A stretch of DNA of 64,000 nucleotides from Torymus aiolomorphi (Eukaryota; Arthropoda; Insecta; Hymenoptera; Torymidae), in assembly GCA_036365515.1 (NCBI GenBank), contig CM070875.1, positions 89,232,128 to 89,296,127 on the forward strand, read 5' to 3'. This document shows, piece after piece, positions 9,942-21,689 of the stretch. Within the stretch, counting starts at the first letter, position 1, and each line of letters starts with the position of its first letter. A program made the translations under genes and the position numbers. The notes beneath the pieces were generated by a model. It saw nothing but the letters and a program-made list of their open reading frames with translations. It was not told the DNA's origin and did no database searches.

Positions 9942-11564
9942 TCAGTTGTGGTACAAATTGAAACAGTTACTTTTAGATTTTAGGCATAATGGTACATCAC
10001 AAGCTTTGCATTTCCAAAGAGATCGCATTTCTTTATCATTTGTACTGCAATGGGCACAGTGCCTTGGCTTGTCTAACGAAATAGGTAAATGAGCAGCTTC
10101 AGATCGTCTTTTTTCGATTGCTACTTTGGGCTTCTTACTACTTGTGAAACTTGTCAACAATTTTCTGCCTTTTTTAGTTGGGGATTTGCTAGCAGTCAAT
10201 TGTTCCACTAACCTTAGGCGAAATTCTTTAGAAGTCAGTTGAGGTTTCAAACCTACTTTGTTGTATAAAATAAATGAATTTACAATAGTAACATCTACGA
10301 AATGCCAAAATATACGATGCCACCATTTTTTTGACTTACGGTCTATTTTATACGTCGAAACCAGATGATCAGATTTATCAACATACCCCATGTACTTATG
10401 TCTGAGCACATTACTGGCGAAGTTATATTCAACAAAGATCCATCTTTTTGTCTGCGCTGTACCATGGTTGTTTCACAAGGATCATGATAATTGGATAAAA
10501 AAAGTACTGACTTCTTATCCATCCATTTTATCCATCGAATACCAGTATTTGATGTTTTATACTCGTAATCACCACGTTTCATTTTTTTATCCGGAATTTC
10601 ACTCTTTGGCAATCTTTTACGCTTTTTAAGAACGGTTTCACAAGCAAAAATTTTATCATTTTTTAGTTCAACCATAAGGTTTACGCTTGTGAAATAGTTA
10701 TCAAAGTAAACGTGATGATTTTTACCAACAAGTTCACGAGTAAGATCTTTCACATCTCGTGGTCCAAGTTCCTTCTCAGAATTTTTAGATTTTCCTGTAT
10801 ACACCTGGAATTCGCATACATATCCAGACCCATCTGCACGAACCCAACATTTGTACCCTCGTTTGATCGGTTTTTGAGGTATGTTTTAGGCTAGAGCAAC
10901 CTTTGAATTTTATCATAGATTCATCAACCGATTGATACTTACCTGGCTTCAAAAATTTTTTGAAATTTTCATTCAGTGTGGTCAACGTAGGACGTACTTT
11001 GTACAATTTATCATAATTTGGATCGCTTTTTTCTGGTTCATTTCTAGTATCTGAAAGATGTAAATTACCTAGAAAGTATCCAAAACGGTTAACTGTCATC
11101 AATGAGCTTATAAACGGATCGCTCAGTTTAGGATCAACAGACCAATAATCACGATATGACGGTAATTTCTTTATCCCCATTAGAATATTGATCCCTAAAA
11201 AAATGAGTAATTCATCTTTTGTAATTGGTTCTCCTTTTCGTATTTTTTGTTGTGCGTAGAGATTTGTGTGAGTCATTATAGAGTCCAAAAGATCAGAAGA
11301 AAATAAGGACAAAAAAATTTGTAAGGGTGTTCTAACGTTTTCAGGAAGATTAGGACCGAGATTTTCAGAAAATTTTTTTTCCGTTGTGTCTTCTTCTATT
11401 TCATCTTATTCAGATTCTTCTTCTTCTTCTTCCTCATCGTCAAATGATTGGGCTTCAGACGAACGTAGTACCTCATCATCGCTAGATTGGCATAATCCAT
11501 CAATAGACTCAGGCTCAGAATCACTAGGTATATCTGTCACAACCAACCTTTGTCTTCTACCCAT
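9942..11564 (-). pseudogene. piggyBac transposase (one stop, two frameshifts)
   Basis: DDD transposase for TTAA-specific cut-and-paste. Start chosen at the ATG 11562-11564 (MGRRQRL). An acidic N-terminal tail (EEEEEEESE) is followed by an in-frame TAA at 11406-11408; the same frame then continues through the N-terminal domain. Catalytic aspartates are visible in three blocks: SVDESMIKFKG, VYFDNYFTS and GYVDKSDHL. Frameshifts lie near 10885 (before the block around KPIKRGYKCWV) and near 10400 (between NITSPVM and RHKYMGYVDK). The C-terminus keeps a cysteine-rich zinc-binding domain (CAHC, CKAC, CLKSKSNC). All catalytic blocks survive, so inactivation is by only a few lesions. Confidence 0.92.
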
Positions 11565-11639
11565 TTTTAGTTTTGCAACTATGGAACTAAAATTATTGCA
11601 ATCCAATGCAAGTAATCTCACCTAAAATTACTCACAAAA

Positions 11640-11915
11640 ATACCCATATACGCGAATCCAAAAAGAAAATTCCCATGCAATTATAACGCTCTGATATAAC
11701 ACTTCAACTTTCAATTTTTTATTCTGGTTAGCAAAATCGCCCTTCGCCACCTAGTGGTAGAATCAGTAATTACACCTATAAAGCGAATCCAAAAAAGAAA
11801 ATTCTGATGCGATTATAACGCTCTGATATAACACTTCAACTTTCAATTTTTTATTGTGGTTAGCAAAATCGCCTTTCGCCACCTAGTGGCAGAATCAGTA
11901 ATTACACTTATAAAG
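11640..11915. repeat. piggyBac right subterminal direct repeat
   Basis: Two tandem copies of about 128 bp, sharing GCGAATCCAAAAA, TTATAACGCTCTGATATAAC and CGCCACCTAGTGG. They lie upstream of the transposase start and may include its promoter. Confidence 0.7.
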
Positions 11916-12413
11916 CATTATATTTAATTTATTTGACGGGACCCATACAGAAACTCATACATATACGTATGCGCGCATACTTCTTTAGATCCACAATCAA
12001 TGATTTCAGATTTTGTTCGCCATCTTGGATCCGCCATTTTGAATTTTGCAAACCTAACCTCAGATTCGTAATCAGCGACTCCGAAAACCCACATATACCG
12101 AATTTGACTTACTTTGGATCATATGCGCTGTCTATAATGCATTTTTTCCGAAAAAAGCCATTTTTTAATAATATTTAATTTGTTATTAACAAATTATTAA
12201 AAAATTAAGTTAAATTTCATCCTTGTATATATACTTCAACCCTACAGTGACGTGAAAATGTAAAAATCCCCATCGAAAACGATTTTTATAGTCTAATATA
12301 ATAAAAAAATTGATTTCATTTATGTGGGATATATATATCCCGCTGTGCCGCAAAGGGTTAATAAAACATATGAAAAATACATGAAAAAAATAAACTTTTA
12401 AGTGAACATTTAA

Positions 12414-12650
12414 ATGAGGGGGGTCTGAGGGGGGTCTGAGGGGGGTCTGAGGGGGTCACGAGGGGGTTACGAGGGGGCTGACTGAGGGGGCTAAGGGGGC
12501 TAAGGGGGTGAGGGGTAGCGAGAGGGGGCGAGGGGGGCGAGGGGCGGCTATACCATACTCAAAATAACGTAGAAAAAATCACAATTTTACGTTATTTTGA
12601 GGAGGGGCTGAGGGGTGGCGAGGGGGCGAGGGGAGTCTGCGTGACACAAA
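12414..12650 (+). repeat. G-rich degenerate repeat
   Basis: Runs of four to six G separated by short spacers (GAGGGGGGTCTGAG-type units), strongly strand-biased. An internal 44-bp hairpin (12558-12601, CTCAAAATAACGT arms) interrupts it. Sequence predicts G-quadruplex potential on the plus strand. Confidence 0.8.
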
Positions 12651-12667
12651 TAACGCTTACGACTATA

Positions 12668-12673
12668 TAATAT

Positions 12674-12736
<63 letters not shown>

Positions 12737-12745
12737 TATATGTTT
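12668..12745. repeat. (TA)n microsatellite
   Basis: Uninterrupted TA dinucleotides followed by TAAATATATATG. Confidence 0.9.
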
Positions 12746-13484
12746 TTTACGGGGGGATTATGGCGTCCAACACTGTATATTAGTACCTACATCCCAGAGT
12801 TCCGCACTATAAGTGGGTAAGGCCAGGCGCTGCGCGTGCACCATTGTCTACAATAAAATATCCCTCTTAGTATTGACTAACACCACGACGCCTGCGGCGC
12901 CCCCTTCAGTTTCCACAGAATTTTTCCGGAAATTTTGTTTGAACTCTCAAAATCGGAACTCTAGGTCGGGCGGCATAAACCCCTATATTATAAAAGTTAA
13001 TGTCGCCCGGTGACCATAAACCTATCCGGTCGTCATAAACCCCGGTATATATAAAAACGGTTACTATAAACCCCTCAAGAGAAATTTATATATAGGTTTT
13101 TACCTACCCATAAATAAATGTATTACATTTAAAAATTTCAATTTTAAAAATAGTTTTACAAATTTCCTTACCTTTAATTGTAGAGAAACCGCGTGCGTTG
13201 AAGTTTTTCCTGCTTCCTCATCTTTTTCCTATAAACTAGAGTCCACTGCATAGCTGTAAAATAAAACACACATTACGCAGGTGTGTCGGGTGGCTGTTTT
13301 ACGTCAATGGTACGTTCTTTTCAGATCCAAGATACCGTCTCAAAGTTTATGTGATATAGTTGATGAACTTCATCAGCCCTTACAATTTGCCACTTGTATA
13401 TACGATAGTGATCACGCCAAATTAAAAACTTCATTAACGTATACACAAAGTTGGGCCAAATAAAAATGGGGAAATCACGGCGTC
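12746..13484. other. No gene supported
   Basis: Mixed unique-looking sequence with short ORFs only. The phrase CATAAACC recurs (around 12975-13075) in short degenerate repeats. A possible acceptor (TTTTCAG near 13322) precedes a 47-codon open stretch, too short to call. Confidence 0.4.
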
Positions 13485-14170
13485 GTCAGGCGTTGAACAA
13501 GCGCGTTATTCTATCACTATGTCCATGAATGCGTGCACTTTTCCGAGGTAAATCACCTGCTGTATCATCAGCGATGTCTCCAACTTCGTTGTGTTGGTCG
13601 TTTGGTAGTGACATTTTGATGTTAATCAACTTTACATTTACGCGGGATACTTTTTTTCTCAATTTATTTATATTACTGTTTAATTTTTCTATCCGGTTAT
13701 TTAAACGTATACGTTTTTTGATTAAATTACGTCGTTTAAAACTTAATGTTATTTTTGTACACTTTCTTTTCAGCTTTTTTTTTCAAGGTTTCTTAAAATT
13801 TTATTCTCCTCACAAACTTCAAATAAATCCTGTCCACTAAATCCCTTAAAACTACTTTCTTCACAGTACGATTTGTCACTCACTGATTGTTCATCGACCG
13901 TATTATATTACCGCACACATCGATAAAATTATTGTCACTGGCATCACTTTCGAAAATAATGTAATCCACTTCTACTTCACTGAATTCACCGTCCACTTCT
14001 ATTTCACTTTCTTCCGAGAAGATGTCGATTTTTACATCTTTAGTATCAATTTCCATTTCTATTTCAATACTCTGGCGCGCACTAATTTTATTTATTTTTA
14101 CAAACTTATTCACAATATCGTAATTTTCACCAAAAAACAAATGATTTAGTTTATAGCATAAATTTAACAA
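13485..14170 (-). pseudogene. Unrecognised degenerate protein gene
   Basis: Minus-strand coding-like sequence in at least three frames. The first part (14170 down to 13880) is acidic and Ser/Asp rich (EESEIEVDGEFSEVEVD). It then shifts frame near 13890 (KSYCEESSFKGFSGQ), meets a stop near 13780, and resumes with a basic, coiled-coil-like stretch (LKRRNLIKKRIRL-type, then IEKLNSNINKLRKK) ending at 13485 after RKSARIHGHSDRI. The amino-acid bias across frame changes suggests a real decayed gene. I do not recognise the family; an acidic N-terminus plus basic C-terminus would fit a transposon accessory or DNA-binding protein, but that is a guess. Confidence 0.35.
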
Positions 14171-15230
14171 AAAATAGATCTTTTCAAACCGCGACCACCG
14201 TATTAAATGAATTGTTTAAGGTTTATCGAGTAAACTCGTCTGCTGCATCTTACAGAATCGCAGATCGCAGGAGAACTGAGAGTGATTAAAGTGGTAAATA
14301 AAGAAGAATCCTCAAAGTGCGTGACAATGAGATCATTTCATGTTATGTCTATCCAAAAAAGTGCAACTACAGCCCCACGTGCGTAAAAGTAAGCACAGCG
14401 TGATTAAAAGTATGTGCTCTTGAACTTCACAGGAAAGTCAAAAGTTCAAGAAAAAATATCATAATCGCCTCAATCAGGTGCGAATAACATCCTTTAAAAA
14501 TTCCATCGTTAATCAAATAATTAAGTAAACTACTGAATTTTATATAAATATTTACCATCACGCTATTTATCGCAAATAAATTATAATATAAAAATTAGGT
14601 GCGAGTTAAAAACTTTTACAATATAAGAAACTAAAATTGTTATCGTTTAATTCAGTTAATTTTTAGATCCACATATGATTTTAGCACAACATTATGCTCT
14701 CAAATAAAAAATTAAAATATTAAGTTTTATGCATGCTTTCAAAATTTGTCAATAAATCAACTAATGTTATTATCATTTAATTTAGTTAATTTTAAGATAT
14801 ATGCGTGATTTTAACACAGTAGGCATGTTCAAATACCCCGAATATAAAGGCGTTAAAAAATCAAAAAATCAAAAACTGAAAAACTTTTTATTTCGTAGTT
14901 TTATCAGCTACACGAAGATAAGATAAGCGTACACGATCTCTCAAGGTCTCTCACGGCCTCTCGAGTATTTTAATTCTAATTTCTTCTTTGCTCTATATTT
15001 ACGCACCCCATTTTTATTCTGTTTCATTTAAAATTCATTTTTAGTTTATAAGAAATTTTTTGGTAAAAACAGCAAATCATGTATTTTCTCTGTTTTTCAA
15101 GACATCGGGTTGAAATTTGAAATGTGAGTTTATCTTTTAAAATAGAAACGATCTACGCCGAAAAAATAAGGATTTTTAAAAAATTGAAGATATTAACATT
15201 TTTTTAATGACTCATTGAAAACATACACGA
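14171..15230. other. AT-rich region, no gene
   Basis: No ORF of note. An imperfect direct repeat of about 55 bp (14636-14692 and 14763-14818, sharing TTAATT...GATTTTA.CACA) is present. It probably includes the outer edge of the Pol-3 terminal region, whose exact end I cannot place. Confidence 0.5.
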
Positions 15231-15284
15231 CATGATTACCGCTATTCGAACGAGAAACGCGTCAACCTCTTTCTCCGTTATTTA

Positions 15285-15595
15285 TATAATCGTACGACAA
15301 TGTGGAATTTTGCTGATTAATGAGAAAATATCACGTACTTCGAGTTGCAGCTACACATTATTTTAAGTATTGAATTACATAAGGAAAAAATTTTTCTCGA
15401 GGAAAATCTCAAGAAAAGGAAGTTGAGTTTGTTTTTTCTCCTTTATTTGATCGTATGGCACTGTGGAATTTTGCTGGTTAATGAGAAAATGTCACGTACA
15501 TCGAGTTGCAGCTGCACATTATTTTGACTATTTAATTACATAGGAAAAAAAAAAATTTTCTCTCGAGGAAAGTCTCGAGGAAAGGAAGTTGAGAT
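15285..15595. repeat. Polinton terminal-repeat tandem units (Pol-3 left end)
   Basis: Two tandem copies of a unit of about 160-170 bp with the core GTGGAATTTTGCTG.TTAATGAG, CGAGTTGCAGCT.CACATTATTTT and a CTCGAGGAAA tail. The same pair occurs at about 20540-20830, one copy in reverse at about 27940-28090, and a partial one at 29570-29640, all inside Polinton terminal repeats. This places a Polinton end just left of the Pol-3 genes. Confidence 0.8.
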
Positions 15596-15685
15596 TGGAT
15601 AGCGTACTTGGATAGCGTACCCAAAGACTCATCGACGTCATTTTATTGCGAGAGATGATATACGCGACAATGCATTGACTGGCTG

Positions 15686-15725
15686 TATATTTAAGAGGGG
15701 TTTGGAATCAACGACTAGTCAGTGC
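15686..15725 (+). promoter_or_regulatory. Core promoter (TATA + initiator) of Pol-3 left gene
   Basis: TATATTTAAG at 15686 is followed 35 bp later by TAGTCAGTGC, an arthropod TCAGT initiator with its A at 15721. The same spacing appears before other virus-like genes in this window. Confidence 0.55.
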
Positions 15726-15814
15726 AGTTTGAGTGAGCGGACTCAGAACACTTCAAGATATTTAGAGCCAGTGTATCTTAGCTAAAATTTTAAGACACGT
15801 TTGACGTATAGCAA

Positions 15815-16985
15815 ATGCTCAACACACGTATATGTGGCACAATGTGTGGACGAGCATGGGCTAGCGACCCCAAAAAGTTGTCGCTCGAGGTATTATGCAA
15901 AAAATTGCATTTTCTTCTCTTGCATTGCGACACATCAAGCATCTACTACATGTATAGTATTGGCCTTTTTCATAATCCAGATGTGCTGTCGATCGTTGTA
16001 AAGACTGTAAAGCAATGCCACGATCACACAAGCTCTCTAGCCAGCCATATAATTCACCGCCATCGTAAGTATCGATTCATTCTAGCGTAAAAATGTATTG
16101 ATTTTACTTTTGACTCTAAACCGATAATGTTACTATTTTTCAGTAATTAATCAGATGCACGACGATACGGAAGGCGATGAAATATTAATGCAAATAAATA
16201 CCCGCGTAAAAAAAATACGTTTGGGGAGACTTTATCTGAAGTTCTCGTTTGGCACAACTTTGGATAAAGTTCCTCCGAAGTTCAGGTAAAGTTCGTCTAA
16301 AGTTTGTGTTAAGTTTGTTGGTTTTTGCAAAGTCAGTTCTACCTTTCTTTGAACTTTGGGATAGCTTTATATGTAGTTTTTTTATTTTTCAGGCGATCTT
16401 TCATACTTCGGACGACCTTTATCTAAAGTTCAACCGAAGATTGGAAAACGTTTATATCAATTTTCTACAAACTTTGGCCGGACAATTTCACACAAATTTG
16501 AAAGTTTGGGAGAGTCTCGTTGGCAAACTGTGGGGCAAGTTGTGCCAAACGAGAACTTCAGATAAAGTTTCGCCAAACGTATTTTTTTTACGCCGGTACT
16601 CAAGACGATCAACAGTCTGGACCCTCAACATCTAACATGGATCATAGTAAGTATTGAGATTGTTAAAATTAAAATAATAATTTAACATAATTATGGCACA
16701 CCTCAATACTTAAGTTTCAAAACAGCAGAAACTCGCAGCGTAAGTATTGATTGGGTGTTCGTTTAATAATTTTTACATCATTATTAAATGTTAATTCAAT
16801 ACTTTTAGTTTTAGAACAAGCAGTGTCTTCATCTCAGGCAGAAATTGAATACGACTCCAATTCCAGTAGTCAGCCACAGATTCCAGTAGTCAGCACAGTC
16901 AGTAGCAGTAGCCACAGCAGCAGTAGTAGTAGTAGTAGTAGTAGCACTGATACAGCTGGAGAAGAAATGAATGATAGTGGCGAAG
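15815..16985 (+). pseudogene. Pol-3 upstream exons, possible spliced 5' part of the polymerase gene
   Basis: An ATG-led open stretch starts at 15815 (MLNTRICGTMCGRAWAS) about 95 bp after the predicted initiator. Candidate GT-AG signals follow: donor GTAAGT at 16065, acceptor after TTTTTCAG at 16143, donor GTAAGT at 16647, donor GTAAGT at 16740, acceptor TTTTAG at 16814, donor GTAAG at 16986 and acceptor TTTTTACAG at 17044. The exon 16815-16985 encodes a Ser-rich linker (a run of Ser from AGC/AGT repeats). Exon 2 is interrupted by a foldback element at 16204-16593. Product not recognised; position suggests it leads into the polymerase region. Splice sites are by eye. Confidence 0.35.
16204..16593. 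mobile_element. Foldback/MITE element, 390 bp
   Basis: The ends are inverted copies: GCGTAAAAAAAATACGTTTGG...CTTTATCTGAAGTTCTCG and its reverse complement, about 54 bp each with two or three mismatches. The interior is non-coding with many AAAGTT motifs. A TACC/GGTA flank is present on both sides but I cannot fix the target duplication. It interrupts the predicted Pol-3 exon. Confidence 0.8.
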
Positions 16986-17044
16986 GTAAGATTATATAGA
17001 TTCTTGTTTATTTATGACATAAGAAATTTGGATTGTTTTTACAG

Positions 17045-18415
17045 AAGGTTATTTACAGTGCGGTGAAGGATCCCGTCCTTGTTTTATCATTGAAAACGAA
17101 TCTATACGTCATTATCGTCGTTTTGGATACGAAGGGAGGGAAATTCAAGGAAATGCCCTGGCGAAAAAAATAACGTGATTAATCATATGATTTATCACTT
17201 GATTTCTCACGTGATTTCTCACGTGATTTCTCACGCGATTAATCACGTGAAAAATCACGTGACAATAAAAGCAAACAAATAATGTATAACGCTTATTCGT
17301 TAATGAAACTTGTGTCCTCAATAGATAGCAAATAAATTAACGCAGAAAAAAACAATACATAAAATTTCCGATCCAACCGAGAATCGTACTCACGAACTTT
17401 GGGTTCCTGCGCAGGCACGCTATCCATTATTGAATATTGGAATCTTATTCGGCAAAGCAATGGGCGCGTTCAAAAGGAAGCCGCTGAGGAGATTGTGAAT
17501 TTGGCACATACGCAAGTGCCTTTAGAGGGCTGTGGTGTCCAAGAAATCCATAATTTTCAATTTTTTTCTCAACACACGCTACAGCTATAGTTGTGTATAA
17601 TTTTTCTACTTTCGTTCCTGGTCATCCGCCGCTTTACGATGGTACACGTTTTGTCATTGATTCACATGGAAGTATTGTGCATACATTGAGGCTTAAGTAC
17701 TACGAGCGCACAAAACACTATGAACAAATACTCAACTTATCAGGAATGAGTGGAAGTACCGGGTATTGCATACCTTGCAATAAAGGTTATTGGCGAGTCG
17801 AGGACCACAGATGTTCTAACAAATATTAAAAATGTATGACAATACCGTGGTGCGATATGTCTGGAAATCTCAAAACATGTAAATTGCATTTCAGGTCGTT
17901 TTTTGGTGACTCATGTTATGAAAATCATTTAAAAAAACATCATTTAACAAGACTAGCAGTGTATGTGATAAGATAAAAATATGCCAAATATGTTTTAGAA
18001 CAATACGTTTAATGAACAGTAAAAAACACGTGTGTGGCGTATCTTTTTGTAGGACATGTAAATTATACTTACCAAATGACCATCTGTGTTACATGCAAAC
18101 TATAAAAATGAAAGAAGAAACAAAGAAAAGTTTTATGTATTTGTTTTATTACTTTGAGACTCAACAAACGATAGAAATATTGGTAGGCGGTGAAAAAAAA
18201 TTCACGTTCCTAATTTATACGTCGTTCAACAAGTATGTAGCTTATGTGTGGAGATTACCGGTATCACATTTAGATGCAACTATTGTGGTATTCGTGAGTA
18301 TGTGTTCCAAGATAATCCTGTGAAACAACTGGTTGAGTTTGTATTAGCACGAAGACAGCAATTCAAAAAATTTATATGCATCGCTCATAACTCGCAAGGT
18401 TTTGACGCTCAATTT
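17045..18415 (+). pseudogene. Polinton protein-primed DNA polymerase B, N-terminal part
   Basis: Family-B polymerase that would replicate the element. Only the N-terminal region and the first exonuclease motifs remain. In order: a region around RVQKEAAEEIVNLAH (17460-17510), a Cys/His-rich zinc-binding stretch (GYCIPCNKGY, then KLHFRSFFGDSC, then CGVSFCRTC), the Exo I region at about 18130-18165, a second cysteine pair (FRCNYCGIREYVF) and the Exo II region AHNSQGFDAQF at 18386-18415. Exo I should carry an Asp before FET; here the codon is TAC (FYYFETQQ), so a catalytic Asp is lost. Several frame changes occur, and a SINE-like insertion sits at about 17170-17430. The frame ends abruptly at 18415 in a GAG-repeat junction; palm and fingers domains are missing. 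Confidence 0.75.
17170..17435 (-). mobile_element. SINE-like insertion with tRNA-like head and TCACGTGA tail
   Basis: Read on the minus strand, a tRNA-like segment (A-box-like AATGGATAGCGTGC near 17430, B-box-like GTACGATTCTC near 17380) is followed by an AT-rich body and then a tail of about ten tandem AATCACGTGA-type units at 17171-17262. It interrupts the polymerase reading frame between KK and the RVQKEAAEE block. Pol III boxes are imperfect, so a SINE is inferred, not proven. Confidence 0.45.
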
Positions 18416-18882
18416 GCGGAGGAGGAGGAGGAGGAGCGGCGGCGGCCGATGAGCGCATTGATGCAAACATTATCTATACCGTCCCGAAAAAGTACAAAAT
18501 GAAAGCCAAACAACTCGTGCGATGCTTGCGAGCTGGTGGTAAAGTAGTTTGGGATGCCAACGGGGCTGTAACGATAGATGGCACGATTGTGCCCGGAGCC
18601 AACAATGTCGACTTGGTGAATGACACAATGAGAGATAGAAGAAGGAGTGCTCCGCCTGTTCATCTTCGGTTCGTTGTCGCTCTTCGCCAAACAACTGTGC
18701 CTCGAGTGTTTATAGGTAACAAAGGTGTTTGGAACGATGTTACCAGACCCCCATCGACCAGTGAGCATTTCGAAAATAGTGCTTTTACTACACCGCCTCC
18801 CATTCCTACTTTTAGAGTTCAGAGTAGCGATGACAGTGCTGATGACGAAACAGATTCAATGCAACCCGAAAAAAGAAAATGA
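18416..18882 (+). pseudogene. Pol-3 Glu-rich conserved protein, C-terminal fragment
   Basis: C-terminal portion of the protein that is complete in Pol-1 at 25342-26223. It starts inside the GAG/GGC repeat at 18416 directly after the polymerase fragment, then (from about 18460) reads NIIYTVPKKYK, AKQLVRCLRAGGKVVWDANG and on to a Ser/Asp tail (SSDDSADDETDS) and basic end. Nucleotide and protein identity to the Pol-1 copy are high. The join suggests a deletion between two regions at a GAG-rich tract. Function unknown. Confidence 0.75.
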
Positions 18883-18935
18883 AAGAAGTCAGCTAGAAAA
18901 GGGAAGGTCTCACCACCACATTCTGAAATACTGTC

Positions 18936-19468
18936 ATGGCGCGGAATGAGAAAGACATTCGGGATGCGATAATAAATTCTGAAGAAGAAGAACAGGAGAA
19001 AAACAGCGTTCTAGATGTACTCGTTGATTTATTGCCGTTTGAAATGCATGTAGTACATTACAAATTTTGCGGGCCTGGAACTAAGCTAGCAGAGCGTATC
19101 GAACGTGGTGACGTTGGAATCAATCCGCTGGACGAGGCCTGCCGACGTCATGATCTAGCTTATGCTGACTCGAACAGTGACCGTCGTCAAGCCGACCGAG
19201 TTTTAGCGCGATATGCCTTCTCCCGCATGCTCGCCGAGGAAACACTGTCTGATGAAAGAACAATCGCGATGATGGCAGAGCTTGCTGCATGGTTAACAAG
19301 GTAACTTTTGAAAAATTTTGTTCGCGTATCAAGAATGCTATCAGAAAATGGGACAAGAAAGATAAAAAATCACAGCGTGGACCAATAAAAAAGGATAAGA
19401 AAAAGAAGAAGGAACGGAAACCAAAGGATAAGAAGAATATAGACAAAATAATCTCAAACAATGAATAA
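18936..19468 (+). pseudogene. Phospholipase A2-like protein (Pol-3 copy, catalytic motif intact)
   Basis: Small PLA2-like enzyme of the parvovirus-VP1 type. In parvoviruses this domain breaches endosomal membranes; in this element a role in virion entry is inference only. Seen: a Ca2+-loop motif YKFCGPGTKLAERIERGD and the catalytic helix LDEACRRHDLAYAD with His-Asp and downstream Tyr. An acidic N-terminus (EEEEQEKN) precedes. The main frame ends at 19304; a Lys-rich tail (KKDKKKKKERKPKDKKN) continues in another frame to the TAA at 19466-19468, so an indel lies near 19270-19310. The stop TAA overlaps the integrase ATG (19461-19463), which is cut off a few codons later by a GA microsatellite. 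Follows the Glu-rich gene by 53 bp, as in Pol-1. Confidence 0.75.
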
Positions 19469-19479
19469 AACGTTGTGAA

Positions 19480-19481
<2 letters not shown>

Positions 19482-19524
<43 letters not shown>
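19482..19524. repeat. (GA)n microsatellite
   Basis: Pure GA dinucleotides directly following the truncated integrase start of Pol-3; marks the breakpoint of that copy. Confidence 0.9.
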
Positions 19525-19526
<2 letters not shown>

Positions 19527-19549
19527 TTTTATAACTTTTGTTGTCTTCA

Positions 19550-21312
<1,763 letters not shown>

Positions 21313-21689
21313 GTCAACTACAGGCGCCAGCTGGGGTGAAGGTCAAGTAGTCACATACAGACGTGTGTATGCGTGTGTGTGCTTGTTTCAGTCGGTTATT
21401 TGATATACATACGTAATCGAATTAAATATTGCGTCAGCAACTTAAAAGATTTATGAGTATCTAATTTAAACTAATTTTTTATTCTTTCAATTAAATAATT
21501 TAAAAATACTTATTCAAAAAATATTCAAATACAAGCTAGCTTCATTGCGTGAAATAAAATTTAATTTATATAAGCTACAATTTAGAAATGTAAATTAAAA
21601 ATTAACGTCTTTAAAAATATAATAACTTGGAATTAAGAGGAAGGCAGGGAAGACAAAAAGAAGTACATAGTAGGTATATTCAAATTTTT
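21313..21689. other. Spacer, no gene
   Basis: AT-rich sequence between the left TIR and the last Pol-1 gene, beginning with a short GT tract (21362-21382). Nothing further recognised. Confidence 0.5.

Larger units (their letters stand above)
9277..12357 (-). mobile_element. piggyBac element with TTAA target-site duplication
   Basis: TTAA stands at 9273-9276 and again at 12358-12361. Just inside, the termini read CCCTTTGCGGCA and its reverse complement, a terminal inverted repeat starting CCC as piggyBac elements have. The 3081-bp unit carries one broken transposase on the minus strand plus subterminal repeats on both sides. Both ends and both target sites are intact, so the unit could in principle be moved by a related transposase. 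Confidence 0.93.

Noticed and set aside
18936..19304. Endogenous parvovirus integration suggested by the PLA2 motif
   Set aside because: No parvoviral NS1 helicase or capsid nearby; the gene sits next to integrase and the Glu-rich gene in two copies, so it belongs to the Polinton.
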